Below are positions 36,301 to 44,493 of a stretch of DNA of 64,000 bases, piece by piece. The DNA is from Promineifilum sp019695075 (lineage in GTDB: Bacteria; Chloroflexota; Anaerolineae; Promineifilales; Promineifilaceae). The stretch is taken from assembly GCA_026129185.1 (NCBI GenBank), contig JAHCIO010000006.1:1-64000 (forward strand), read 5' to 3'. The position numbers and the translations under genes were made by a program. The notes below the pieces were generated by a model that was given only the letters and a program-made list of their open reading frames with translations, was not told the origin of the DNA and made no database searches. Numbering within the stretch: the stretch's first letter is position 1; every line of letters starts with the position of its first letter.

Positions 36301-38497
36301 GGTCGCCATCCGCCTGGGCAACCCGGACGTGTGGGATGTCATCTGGGGCGGCGAGAAGCCGATGGATCTATCGTACCTGACGGCGGTGATGCGCTCGACG
36401 ACCTTCCCGCCCTATGACCCGTGGTTCGCCGGCGGCTACCTGAACTACTACTACTACGGTTTCGTCTTCGTCGGCGCGCTGGCCAAGCTGCTGGGCGTCA
36501 TGCCGGCGGTGGCCTATAACCTCATCCTGCCGATGCTGTTCAGCATGATCGGCGTGGCCGTGTTCAGTCTGGCGCATGGGCTGGTGGTGGCCGGTGGCCA
36601 GTGGGCAGTGGTGGCTCGGAAGCCGGCCAGTGGTCAGTGGTCAGTGGACAGTGGCCGGCGGCAGGCAGCAACCCGGAAGCCCGTTGTTGCCGGATTGGTG
36701 GCCGTGGCCCTGGCGCTGCTGCTGGGCAATCTGGCCGAGCCGACGGTGGTGGCCGACGCCTGGTACAAGGCCGGCACGCCGTCGCTGGAGGAGTTGCCGG
36801 TCATCGGCGGCGCGGCGCGGACGCTCGACGGCGGCCTGAAGGTCCTCAGCGGCGACCCCGCGCCCATCTACCCCGGCGACTGGTTCTGGACGGCCTCGCG
36901 GGCCATCAACGCCGACGAGGGCGAAGTGCAGCCCATCACCGAGTTCCCCTTCTTCACCTTCCTCTACGGCGACCTGCACGCGCACATGATCGCCATGCCG
37001 CTGAGCATGCTGGCGCTGGGCTGGGCCATTAGCCTCGCCCTCTGGGGCGAGCGACGCTCGGCCGCTAGGCGCGCGGCCATCGGCGACGGCGCGCACAAGT
37101 CCGCGCCCCAGCTCTATCCCCTATCCCCTATCCCCTATCCCCTATCCCAGAGGCCGGGCGTGTGGGCCTGGCTGGTCGGCGCGCTGGCCATCGGCGTCCT
37201 GCGGCCGACCAACACCTGGGACTGGCCGACGTACATGCTGCTCGGCGTCGTGGCTATCGTTTTCTACATGCTCCAGACCGAAGGGCCGAACCTCCGCGCC
37301 CTGGGCAAGGCGGCGTTCCTGGCCGTCGTTCTGTTCGGCCTGTCGGCCCTGGCCTTCCTGCCCTACACGGCCAATTACGGCGCGGCCTACTCGTCGGTGT
37401 CGCTCTGGCCGGGGTCATACACCCACGTGTGGAACTTCCTGCTCGTCCACGGGCTGTTCCTGCTCTTCGTCGTCACCCATCTGGCGCGAGAGTTGCGGGC
37501 GTGGACGGCGACGTGGACTGAAGAGGGCAAGCGACGCCTGGAGCCGCTGGGCCGGCCGCTATTGCTGGCGGCGGGGCTGTTCGTCGTCCTGTGCGCGGCC
37601 CTGCTCATTCGCGGCTACTGGATCGCGCCGGTGGTCTTGCCGCTGCTGGCGGCCAGCGGGCTGCTGGCGCTGCGGCCGGGGCTGCCGGCGGCGCGGCGCG
37701 TGGTGCTGGCGCTCATGGCCGCGGCGTTGGGGCTGACACTCATCGTCGAAATCGTCGTGCTCGATGGCGACATCGGCCGCATGAACACCGTCTTCAAGTT
37801 CTATCTGCAAGTGTGGCTGATGCTCAGCATCGCCTGCGGGCCGGCGGCCGTATGGGCCTGGCCATCCATCCGCCAGACGCGGCGGCTGCGGCTGGTGTGG
37901 CAGACGGCGCTGGGGGTGATGCTCTTTGCCGCGGCGCTCTACCCACTGCTGGCCACGGCGGCCAAGTGGGGCATCCGCATGAACCCGGACGCGCCGACCA
38001 CGCTCGACGGCGCGGCTTTCATGCCCACTGTCGAGTATGGCGATACCGACTACGCCGGCCAGAGCCGCACCGTGCGGCTGGTCGAGGACATGGGGGCCAT
38101 CGACTGGCTCCAGCGCAACGTGCAGGGTTCGCCCGTGGTCATGGAAGCCCACGGCAGCAATCCCTATCGCTCCATCGCCTCGCGCATCGCCATGTACACC
38201 GGGCTGCCGACGGTCGTCGGCTGGGACTGGCACCAGCGGCAGCAGCGGGCGGTCGCGCCGGACACGCTGGTGTCCAGCCGTATCGCCGACGTGAACACCT
38301 TCTACAACACCTTAGATGTGGACGTGGCGCGGAACATCCTGGCCCGCTACGGCGTCGAATACATCGTCGTCGGCTCGCTGGAAAACACCTACTACTGGCC
38401 GGAAGGGCTGAGCAAGTTCGAGCCGATGGTGGCCGACGGCACGCTGGCCGAGGTTTATCGCGACGATTTCGCGCGCATCTATAGAGTTACGAATTAG
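33323..38497 (+). CDS. Giant GT39/PMT-like plus Chlor_Arch_YYY membrane protein
   Basis: A 1724-residue protein with more than 20 membrane helices. The N-terminal half (about 1-560) resembles the PMT/GT39 glycosyltransferase core (HLHPDERFLTMV near residue 57), then an extracytoplasmic domain (about 540-870). The C-terminal half matches Chlor_Arch_YYY (TIGR03662): EKPMDLSYL, FPPYDPWFAGG and the YYYY motif at 1042-1045. Two heptamer repeats are translated: about residues 1090-1112 (GGQWAVVARKPASGQWSV) and 1264-1276 (YPLSPIPYPLS). The stop lies in a third repeat. Likely role: lipid-linked sugar transfer or surface glycosylation (inference). Confidence 0.88.
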   Translation: MSVTGLNSDPELAPPAATSPALPRARARGEALVAAALVAILLLGAYFRFVGLNWDSDSHLHPDERFLTMVGSAVSGVDNPLDYLRTSISTLNPYNFGYSLFVYGNFPMTATRYVAEWATGLCDAAASRTGTLPGWCSHTYSGYDGIQLVGRFLSGLVDLISVFFTFLIARRLYDWRAGLFAALLLALAVMPIQQSHFFTMDNWATAFTTLGIYAAVRAATVGDAEPHWRLRWWALFGLALGLAAASRVNTAPLAVLIAVSAVIFLARREASVVPDAGAPAARLSWLARATRTRDLERAIVGIALAAAVSILTFRVAQPYAFTDAQMVRDQAIAATGQEPSAFIVAIKSVIGLNPAFLSNMAEIQRLQAPEASFPPATQWVDRPAIFFPLSNMLLYGMGITAGLFAWFAVFWAAWRSLGSARRAAAGGADWPLPEWMLHAIPLAWTLLYFLFMGTRWVKSVRYFLPIYPTLFVLAGWAIVQLWLWARRPSPAPRRRAAAVAALAALIVLPSLLWAVMYTNVYREPMTRIAASAWIYDNVPSGATLLYDTADGRAEELNLPLKGMEFQLDGPPLFLDFTMPEDGTIRALRLNYLSDPDFDAGEAADDTETLRVILGEGAPVDQPLQLDGERRAVVIPLAATPAAADAPIHLTLQAGPGGPIRAGTSLLVNEGWDDLLPVGMDGRNAYGGYYTEVTGGQRPVTDPDSPEKREQVIAWLDEADYIMISSQRAMWSLPRMPLTYPMMLRYYEGLFSGELGFDLVAQFHENTHLGPLYVSDTSAQVSWGEPPAVGWPSPSELAAEEAFSVYDHPPVWIFAKNDRYSSENTRRILESVDLSQVRVMNPLEATRATGGMMLSAADRAAQQAGGTFSEVFDIDGALSRQPWLAAVVWALAVIAIGWIAFPLAYTALGGLPDRGYGLSRVLGLLVVSYLPWLAASLNWLPHTRRTLLLALVALFAVSAILFARRRGEMLAFVRRRWRYILGVELLGLALFALMVAIRLGNPDVWDVIWGGEKPMDLSYLTAVMRSTTFPPYDPWFAGGYLNYYYYGFVFVGALAKLLGVMPAVAYNLILPMLFSMIGVAVFSLAHGLVVAGGQWAVVARKPASGQWSVDSGRRQAATRKPVVAGLVAVALALLLGNLAEPTVVADAWYKAGTPSLEELPVIGGAARTLDGGLKVLSGDPAPIYPGDWFWTASRAINADEGEVQPITEFPFFTFLYGDLHAHMIAMPLSMLALGWAISLALWGERRSAARRAAIGDGAHKSAPQLYPLSPIPYPLSQRPGVWAWLVGALAIGVLRPTNTWDWPTYMLLGVVAIVFYMLQTEGPNLRALGKAAFLAVVLFGLSALAFLPYTANYGAAYSSVSLWPGSYTHVWNFLLVHGLFLLFVVTHLARELRAWTATWTEEGKRRLEPLGRPLLLAAGLFVVLCAALLIRGYWIAPVVLPLLAASGLLALRPGLPAARRVVLALMAAALGLTLIVEIVVLDGDIGRMNTVFKFYLQVWLMLSIACGPAAVWAWPSIRQTRRLRLVWQTALGVMLFAAALYPLLATAAKWGIRMNPDAPTTLDGAAFMPTVEYGDTDYAGQSRTVRLVEDMGAIDWLQRNVQGSPVVMEAHGSNPYRSIASRIAMYTGLPTVVGWDWHQRQQRAVAPDTLVSSRIADVNTFYNTLDVDVARNILARYGVEYIVVGSLENTYYWPEGLSKFEPMVADGTLAEVYRDDFARIYRVTN
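36596..36656. repeat. Heptamer repeat inside coding sequence
   Basis: GGCCAGT, GGGCAGT, a 15-nt gap, then GGCCAGT, GGTCAGT, GGTCAGT, GGACAGT. It is the CAGT heptamer family, translated in frame as GQWAVVA...SGQWSVDSG in a loop between membrane helices. Confidence 0.9.
37115..37149. repeat. Five TATCCCC heptamers inside coding sequence
   Basis: Four perfect TATCCCC units and a fifth, TATCCCA, exactly 35 nt, translated as YPLSPIPYPLS in a second loop of the same membrane protein. Confidence 0.93.
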
Positions 38498-38566
38498 GAA
38501 TTACGAATTAGGAATGAACCGGCCCCTGGCCTACTGACCTACTGTTCACTGTTCACTGTCCACTAG
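38487..38566. repeat. Heptamer repeats (AATTAGG and ACTGNNN types)
   Basis: AATTAGG/AATTACG units (38492-38514) cover the stop codon of the 1724-residue gene, followed by ACTGACC/ACTGTTC/ACTGTCC units up to 38566, just before the next gene. Confidence 0.85.
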
Positions 38567-38583
38567 CAAGAGATGAACGAACC

Positions 38584-41271
38584 ATGCCCCTGACCGATAT
38601 TCTCTCCGCCGTGCGCTGGTGGGCCGTCCTGACGCTGCTGGGACTGGTGGCCTGGCCGCTCATCTTCACGCTGTTGCGCCCGCTGGCCGACCGGGGTTAC
38701 GCCTTCGTCAAGATGGCCGGGCTGCTGCTGGTCAGCTACGTTTTCTGGCTGACCGGGAGCCTGGGGCTGGCCGATAACAACGGCGGCGGCATCCTGTTGG
38801 CGCTGGCCGTCGTCGGCGGGGCGTCGTGGCTGGCCTACCGGCGGCGGCCGGCGGGCGACACTGGCCTGCGCGAATGGCTGCGGGCCAACCGGAGCGCGGT
38901 CGTGGCCGCCGAGCTAGTGTTTCTGCTCGTCTTCGCCCTGTGGGTGTGGGTGCGGGCACAGAACCCGGCCATCGCCAACACCGAGAAGCCGATGGAGTTC
39001 GCCTTCCTCAACGGCGTGACGCTCAGCCCGACCTTCCCGCCGCTCGATCCGTGGCTGTCGGGCTACGGCATCAGCTACTACTACTTCGGCTACGTGATGA
39101 CCTCGCTGCTGGCCCGGCTGGCGGTCGTGCCGACAGCGGTGGCCTTCAATCTGGCCATCGCCTGGCTGGTGGCGGGGACGGCGGTGGGCGCGTTTGGCGT
39201 CGTCTATAACCTCGTCGCCGGGGGGGGGATTAGAAATTCAGAGCAGAGTCAGGTCGAAGCTGACACCCGCCGCCCGCCAGCCATTGCGCGACGGGCGGTC
39301 ACCCTGGGCGTCATCGCCGCGCTGGCCGTGCCCCTGGCCGGCAACATGCAGATCGGCCTGGAAGTGCTGCACGGCAATGGCATTGGCGCCGACGGCTTCT
39401 GGCAGTGGCTCGACGTGCGCGACATCAGCGGCCCGGCCGATAGCGACGGCGTACCGCGCTACCAGACCAGCGAGTGGTGGTGGTGGCGCACGTCGCGCGT
39501 CATCCACGAGTACACCCTGGCCGGCCGGGCCGAGGAAGGCCTGGAGCCAATCGTCGAAGTGCCCGCGTTCAGCTACGTCCTGGGCGACTTGCACCCGCAC
39601 GTGCTGGCCCTGCCGTTCGCCTTCCTGAGCCTGGGCGTGGCCCTGGCGTTGTGGCTGACAATTAGGAATCAGGAATTAGGAATTAGGAGTGAAGAGGAGG
39701 GCGGGCTGGGCTGGCTGAGGGGGACAATTAGGAATGAAGAGGTGGGCTGGCCGCTGTGGCTGCTGACGGCGCTGGTGCTGGGTGGGCTGTCGTTCCTCAA
39801 CACCTGGGACGTGGGCATCCACCTGTTCGTCGTGCTGGGCGCGTTCTTCCTGGGCGGCTGGCGGCGACAGGGGCACACGCGCGGGCTATGGGGCCAGGCG
39901 GCGCTGCTGGCGGTATTGTTGGCCGCTGCGGCCTTTGTGCTCTACCTGCCGTTCTATCTGGGCTTTCGCTCGCAGGCCGGGCCGCCCTTCCTGTTGCCGA
40001 TGCTGATGCGGCCGACGCGCCTGGCCCACTACGCCATCATCTTCGGCCTGCCGCTGGTGGCCATCTCTGTCTTCCTGGTCACGCTGGCGGCGCGGCGGCG
40101 CTTTCGCCACTGGCAGACGGGGGTGGGCGCGGCCGCGGCGGTCGTCGGTGGGCTGTTCCTGCTGATGCTGCTCCTGCTGTGGGTCGTCGCCGCCAGCCAA
40201 GGCAGCAGCGGTACGGTCAGCAATCTGGCCAACGAGCTGGGGCTGAGCCTGCCGGCGCGGCCGGACGGGGCCGTGGCCCTGGGCTGGGGGCTGCGGGCGG
40301 CGGCGGCGGTCTTGCCGGCGTGGCTGGCGGCGCGAGCGGCGTCGCCGTGGCTGCTGCTGCTGCTCTTCGGTCTGCTGGCGCTGGTCGTCATGGCCCTGCG
40401 GTCGGCCGTCGAGGAAGCTTCTTCCCTCACCCCCCAGGAGAGAGCCGCCCCCGCCTGGGCCGAACACCCGACGCTGCCCTTTGCCCTGCTGCTCATCCTG
40501 ACCGGCGTGCTGCTGACGCTGGGGCCGGAGTTCGTCTATCTGCGCGATAACTTCGGCGTGCGGCTGAACACGACCTTCAAGTTCTACTATCAGGCCTGGG
40601 CCATGTTCGGCGTGGCCGCCGTCTTCGCCCTCGACTATCTGCTGGCCACGCGACAGCGGGGCGGCCAACGGCTGATCGCCGTCGGCACAACGGCCGTCTA
40701 CGTGACCCTGCTGGCTGTGGCCCTGCTGTTCCCGTTCTACGCGGTGCAGTCGCGGGCGGCCGAGTACCGCGGCCCGGCGCGCGATAGCACCGGCGCGCGG
40801 CTGGAGCGGCAGCCGGCCACGCTCGACGGGCTGGCGGCGCTGCAACGAGCCAACCCCAGCGAGTATGAGGCCCTGGCCTGGTTGCGCGACAACGCCGTGG
40901 TCTCCGGTGAAGCGCCGCCGGTGGTGCTGGAGGCGGTCGGCGGGCAGTACAGCGCCTTTGGCCGCGTCGCCGCCAACACCGGTTTGCCGACGGTGCTCGG
41001 CTGGGCGGGGCACGAATGGCAATGGCGCGGCAGCGATCACCCTGAGCCGGGCCGCCGTGGGCCACTGGTCGAGCAGATCTATAGCACGCCCGACCTGACC
41101 GCCGTCGCCGCCCTGCTGGATGAGCTGAATGTGCGCTACATCTACGTCGGCGACCTGGAGGCGGCTACTTACGGCGGGGTTGGCCTGGAGAAGTTCCGCG
41201 ACCGGCTGGAGGTTGCCTTCGCCAATGACCGTGTTACGATTTACCGCTGGCAACCGGGTGAGCTGAACTAG
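38584..41271 (+). CDS. Chlor_Arch_YYY (DUF2298) membrane protein
   Basis: An 895-residue protein, full length for the single-copy form of TIGR03662, with about 15 membrane helices. Family hallmarks are EKPMEFAFLNGV, FPPLDPWLSGYGISYYYFGYV (YYY at 165-167) and the C-terminal soluble part with PTVLGWAGHEWQWRG. It is a paralogue of the second half of the upstream gene. Repeat-derived stretches interrupt it at about residues 215-230 (GIRNSEQSQ) and 357-387 (TIRNQELGIRSEEE, then GTIRNEE), and a CCCTCACCCC-type stretch at about 615 (SSLTPQERAAPA). The next gene starts 3 nt later. Confidence 0.92.
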   Translation: MPLTDILSAVRWWAVLTLLGLVAWPLIFTLLRPLADRGYAFVKMAGLLLVSYVFWLTGSLGLADNNGGGILLALAVVGGASWLAYRRRPAGDTGLREWLRANRSAVVAAELVFLLVFALWVWVRAQNPAIANTEKPMEFAFLNGVTLSPTFPPLDPWLSGYGISYYYFGYVMTSLLARLAVVPTAVAFNLAIAWLVAGTAVGAFGVVYNLVAGGGIRNSEQSQVEADTRRPPAIARRAVTLGVIAALAVPLAGNMQIGLEVLHGNGIGADGFWQWLDVRDISGPADSDGVPRYQTSEWWWWRTSRVIHEYTLAGRAEEGLEPIVEVPAFSYVLGDLHPHVLALPFAFLSLGVALALWLTIRNQELGIRSEEEGGLGWLRGTIRNEEVGWPLWLLTALVLGGLSFLNTWDVGIHLFVVLGAFFLGGWRRQGHTRGLWGQAALLAVLLAAAAFVLYLPFYLGFRSQAGPPFLLPMLMRPTRLAHYAIIFGLPLVAISVFLVTLAARRRFRHWQTGVGAAAAVVGGLFLLMLLLLWVVAASQGSSGTVSNLANELGLSLPARPDGAVALGWGLRAAAAVLPAWLAARAASPWLLLLLFGLLALVVMALRSAVEEASSLTPQERAAPAWAEHPTLPFALLLILTGVLLTLGPEFVYLRDNFGVRLNTTFKFYYQAWAMFGVAAVFALDYLLATRQRGGQRLIAVGTTAVYVTLLAVALLFPFYAVQSRAAEYRGPARDSTGARLERQPATLDGLAALQRANPSEYEALAWLRDNAVVSGEAPPVVLEAVGGQYSAFGRVAANTGLPTVLGWAGHEWQWRGSDHPEPGRRGPLVEQIYSTPDLTAVAALLDELNVRYIYVGDLEAATYGGVGLEKFRDRLEVAFANDRVTIYRWQPGELN
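39657..39741. repeat. AATTAGG heptamers inside coding sequence
   Basis: ATTAGGA-type units at 39660-39690 and again at 39726-39736, translated as IRNQELGIRSEEE and TIRNEE in one membrane-protein loop. A single related unit occurs at about 39230-39240 in the same gene. Confidence 0.85.
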
Positions 41272-41274
41272 GAC

Positions 41275-43068
41275 ATGACGAGCAAAGTGTTGGCGGAAAC
41301 ACAGGAGAGGCGCGTGGCCACGCTGCCCACCGCGCCGGGGCCTACCCCGAGCGACCACCCAACGGCTCTCAGGTCGTGGCGGACGGCCCTGACTATCGCC
41401 GACGGGGTCATGCTGCTCATTGTCGTCATTGCCGCCGTGGCCCGCCTGGTCAATCTGGGGGCGCAGCCGCTCTCGCCGACGGAGGCCGAGGCGGCGCTGG
41501 CCGGCTGGCAGTTCGCCCGCGGCATCCCCCTGACGGCCGCCCCGGCCAGCCCGGCCTACTTCACCCTCACCGGCCTGCTCATGAGCCTGGGCCGCGACGG
41601 CGACGCGGCGGCGCGACTGACGCCGGCGCTCTTCGGCGTGCTGACGGTCGCCCTGCCGTGGCTGTGGCGCGGGCGCTTCCGGCCGGCGGTCTGGCTGACG
41701 GCCGGCGTGCTGCTGGCCTTCTCGCCCATCCACATGATCCTCTCGCGCACGGCCGGCGGCGACGCCATCGCCCTGTTCGCCCTGCTGCTGCTGGCCGTGG
41801 CCGCGGCGCGCCTGGACGAGGGTGAGGGTTGGGGCGTGGCCGCGGGGGCGGCGCTGGGGCTGGGATTAACGACCGCGCCGCTATTCTACACCGGCCTGGT
41901 GGCCTTCCTGCCGGCGTGGTGGGTCTTTCGCGGGGCCGATACACTCCGACGCGGAACGTTGCGCGCCGCGGCGATGGCCGCGGCCATCGCCTTCGTGATC
42001 ATCGCCGCCGGCGGGCTGTTCTACCCGGAGGGCATCGGCGGGGCGCTGATGCTGTTGCCGCGCTGGCTGGGCCAGTTCGGCCTGACCACCGGGGCGGCGC
42101 GCGAGCCGCTGCTGGTGCTGCTGCGCTACGAGCTGGGGCTGTTCCTGCTGGGCATCCCTGCCATCGTCAGCGCGCTCAGCGCCGACGATAACCTGGGCAA
42201 GCAGTTGGCGCTGTGGCTGGGGCTGCTGCTGCCCGTCCTGCTGCTGCAAATGGCCGAACCGCATCAGACGGCCGCGGCCCTCGTGCCCGGTTACCTGCTC
42301 ATCGGTCTGCTGGCCGGCGACCTCATGCGCGGCGAGCTGCCGCAGACGGAGCGGCGGCGGGCCTGGCTGGTGGGCGGCGGTCTGGCGCTACTGGGCATGA
42401 CCCTGTTGGTCAGCATTGCCCGGTTTACTCAACTGGGACTGTGGACGGGGCAGAACGCCTCGCTCGTCAGCCTGGCGGTGCTGGCTTTCGCCCTGGCCGG
42501 CGTGGCCGTCGTCGTCGTCCTGGCGTGGGAAAGTCCGGCGGCGCGGCGCGGCGCGTTCCTGGCGGTCGTGGCCATGCTGCTCTACTGGCAGTGGGGCACA
42601 GGCTGGCACCTAAGCCAGGCCGCGGCCAACGACCCCGGCGAGCGCTGGGTGACGGTGGGCACCGACGACGACGTGCCGCGGCTGGTGGGGCTGCTGGAGC
42701 GCATCTCGCGCGAGGTGGCCAACTCCGACGTCGACCTCAGTGTCTTCAGCGCCGTCGATTCGCCCGTGTTGCGCTGGTATTTCCGCGCCTACGAGCGCTT
42801 CGAGACCGGCCTGGCCCTGCCCATCGATTCGCAGGCAGACGTGGTCATCACCGCCGACGACGACCCGCCGCAGCTACCCAACGATTACTTCGGGGCCGAC
42901 TTCGGGCTGGAGCAGCACGAAGTGACCGACGTAGGCCTTACCGGCGAGGGCGGCGGCGCGACCGTTGACCAGGTGTTGCGCGCCTGGCTGTTCCACCGCA
43001 GCAGCGTGCCCGTGGAGCAACAGCGCATTGTTGTCTGGGTGCGCTCCGACCTGGCCACAGCGGAATGA
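41275..43068 (+). CDS. GT39/PMT-like membrane glycosyltransferase homologue
   Basis: A 597-residue membrane protein with about 12 helices and a C-terminal soluble domain (about 450-597). The N-terminal part has the PMT-type layout: helix 1, then an extracytoplasmic loop (LGAQPLSPTEAEAALAGWQFARG) where PMT enzymes carry their catalytic acidic pair; here it is TEAE rather than DE. The C-terminal domain ends VVWVRSDLATAE. It lies 3 nt after the YYY gene and 10 nt before the ECF sigma gene, so all are probably one operon. Donor and acceptor unknown. Confidence 0.83.
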   Translation: MTSKVLAETQERRVATLPTAPGPTPSDHPTALRSWRTALTIADGVMLLIVVIAAVARLVNLGAQPLSPTEAEAALAGWQFARGIPLTAAPASPAYFTLTGLLMSLGRDGDAAARLTPALFGVLTVALPWLWRGRFRPAVWLTAGVLLAFSPIHMILSRTAGGDAIALFALLLLAVAAARLDEGEGWGVAAGAALGLGLTTAPLFYTGLVAFLPAWWVFRGADTLRRGTLRAAAMAAAIAFVIIAAGGLFYPEGIGGALMLLPRWLGQFGLTTGAAREPLLVLLRYELGLFLLGIPAIVSALSADDNLGKQLALWLGLLLPVLLLQMAEPHQTAAALVPGYLLIGLLAGDLMRGELPQTERRRAWLVGGGLALLGMTLLVSIARFTQLGLWTGQNASLVSLAVLAFALAGVAVVVVLAWESPAARRGAFLAVVAMLLYWQWGTGWHLSQAAANDPGERWVTVGTDDDVPRLVGLLERISREVANSDVDLSVFSAVDSPVLRWYFRAYERFETGLALPIDSQADVVITADDDPPQLPNDYFGADFGLEQHEVTDVGLTGEGGGATVDQVLRAWLFHRSSVPVEQQRIVVWVRSDLATAE

Positions 43069-43078
43069 AGGCGCAACG

Positions 43079-43675
43079 ATGACCGAACCACAGTCGCTTG
43101 TCTGGGAGCGCCCGGAGTCGCTCTCGTCCGACGAGACGCAGCTTCTCATCCAGCGTTGCCTGGCCGGGGAGCAGCCGGCCTACGTCGCTCTCTACGACCA
43201 ATTCAGCGGCGTCATCTACCGGCTGGCCTATAGCCTCTTGCAGCACCGCGAGGACGCCGAGGAGGTCTTGCAGGATAGCTTCGAATACGCCTTCCGCCGG
43301 CTGGATCACTACGACCCGCGCAAGTCGGCCTTCAAGACGTGGCTCTATCGCATTGCCGTCAGCCGCTGCCACAACAAGCGGCGGCGCAAGTGGCTGCCGT
43401 CGTTGTCGCTGCAACAACTGGTCGAGGTAGACGTGAAGGACCCGGCCGCCGCCCCGCCCGACGAGCGTGTCGCCCTGAGCGAGCAGCAGCGGGCCGTCTG
43501 GGAGGCGGTCGCCGCGCTGTCGCCCAAGCTGCGCGAGGTGGCCATCCTGCGTTACTATGGCGGCCTGCAATATGGCGAGATCGGCGAGGTGCTGGACATT
43601 CCCACCAAGACGGCCGAGTCGCGCATGCGGCTGGCCCACAAGGCGCTGCGTGAGCAGTTGAGCGAGCAGCTATAG
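43079..43675 (+). CDS. ECF-type RNA polymerase sigma factor
   Basis: A 198-residue sigma70-family factor with region 2 (DQFSGVIYRLAYSLLQHREDAEEVLQDSFEYAF, about 33-70) and region 4 (LSPKLREVAILRYYGGLQYGEIGEVLDIPTKTAESRMRLAHKALRE, about 145-190). No region 3, so group 4/ECF. It follows the GT39-like gene and is paired with a ZAS-type anti-sigma factor downstream. Its targets are probably the surrounding cell-envelope genes (inference). The ATG at 43079 gives the expected N-terminus. Confidence 0.94.
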   Translation: MTEPQSLVWERPESLSSDETQLLIQRCLAGEQPAYVALYDQFSGVIYRLAYSLLQHREDAEEVLQDSFEYAFRRLDHYDPRKSAFKTWLYRIAVSRCHNKRRRKWLPSLSLQQLVEVDVKDPAAAPPDERVALSEQQRAVWEAVAALSPKLREVAILRYYGGLQYGEIGEVLDIPTKTAESRMRLAHKALREQLSEQL

Positions 43676-43703
43676 CGCCCGTGGCCAGCACAGTGTGTAT
43701 AAA

Positions 43704-43822
43704 CGAATTAGGAATTAGGAATTAAGAATTAGGAATGAAGAGGCCACTGACCTACTCTTACTGACTTACTGACCTACTGACTTACTGACTTACTGACCAC
43801 TGACCACTGACCACTGACCACC
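43704..43822. repeat. Heptamer repeats between sigma and anti-sigma genes
   Basis: AATTAGG/AATTAAG units (43704-43735) are followed by about twelve ACTGACY/ACTTACT-type heptamers (43745-43822). Together they fill most of the 153-nt spacer between the two regulatory genes. Confidence 0.88.
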
Positions 43823-43828
43823 GTCCCG

Positions 43829-44473
43829 ATGAATATCGCCGCGATGGATATCGCCCACATCCACCAACTGATTCCCGACTACGTGCTGGGGCTGCTGAGC
43901 GCCGACGATAGCCGGCGCGTGGAACAACACGCCCGCCAGTGCCCGCTGTGCCGCGAGGCCATCCAGCGCGAGCGGCTGGTGGAGTTCCGCGTGCGCGGGG
44001 CGGTGCAACTGGCCGCGCGGCCGCCCGCCGGCCGGCTGGAGGCGCTGCGGCCGGCCTTCCCGCGGCCGGCGGCGCGCGTCCGCGGCTCGCTCTATCGCCA
44101 ATTGGCGCCGGCAATGGCCCTGTTCATGCTGCTGGTGGTCGTTCTTCTGGCGCAGGTGGGCGGCCATGGCCTGCCCACGCCCGGCTTTGGCCGCGCGACC
44201 GAGGCCTCGACTATGCTGGCGGCCACGGCCAGCGCCACGGCGACCCAGACACCCACGGCCACACTGGCGGCCACCGACGGCCCACAGTCCGCCGAGCCTG
44301 GCACGACGGCCGATGCGACGGCCGCGCCAGCGGCGCTCATCCGCGTCAGCCAGCCAAGCGCGCTGCCGCCGGCTCCCGAACCCGCGCCTCGCCTGAGCAG
44401 CAACGCGCCGAGCGGCCCCACCGGCCCCGGCCCAACGGCCGCGGCGACTCCCATCATCACCCTGGCCCGCTAG
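43829..44473 (+). CDS. ZAS-type anti-sigma factor
   Basis: A 214-residue membrane anti-sigma protein. The N-terminal zinc-binding anti-sigma fold has HARQCPLCREAI (the HxxxCxxC motif, about residues 34-41), followed by a linker, one transmembrane helix (about 92-112, LAPAMALFMLLVVVLLAQV) and a Thr/Ala/Pro-rich extracytoplasmic tail of about 100 residues. It should hold the ECF sigma factor until an envelope signal arrives. The ATG at 43844 is an alternative start. No clear RBS because the repeat reaches almost to the start. Confidence 0.9.
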   Translation: MNIAAMDIAHIHQLIPDYVLGLLSADDSRRVEQHARQCPLCREAIQRERLVEFRVRGAVQLAARPPAGRLEALRPAFPRPAARVRGSLYRQLAPAMALFMLLVVVLLAQVGGHGLPTPGFGRATEASTMLAATASATATQTPTATLAATDGPQSAEPGTTADATAAPAALIRVSQPSALPPAPEPAPRLSSNAPSGPTGPGPTAAATPIITLAR

Positions 44474-44493
44474 GCGGGCGGTATGAGTAGCGT

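Noticed and set aside
39886..41733. A 615-codon antisense frame under the YYY and GT39-like genes
   Set aside because: Gln/Arg/Gly-rich, no motif, no RBS; shadow of high-GC codon bias.
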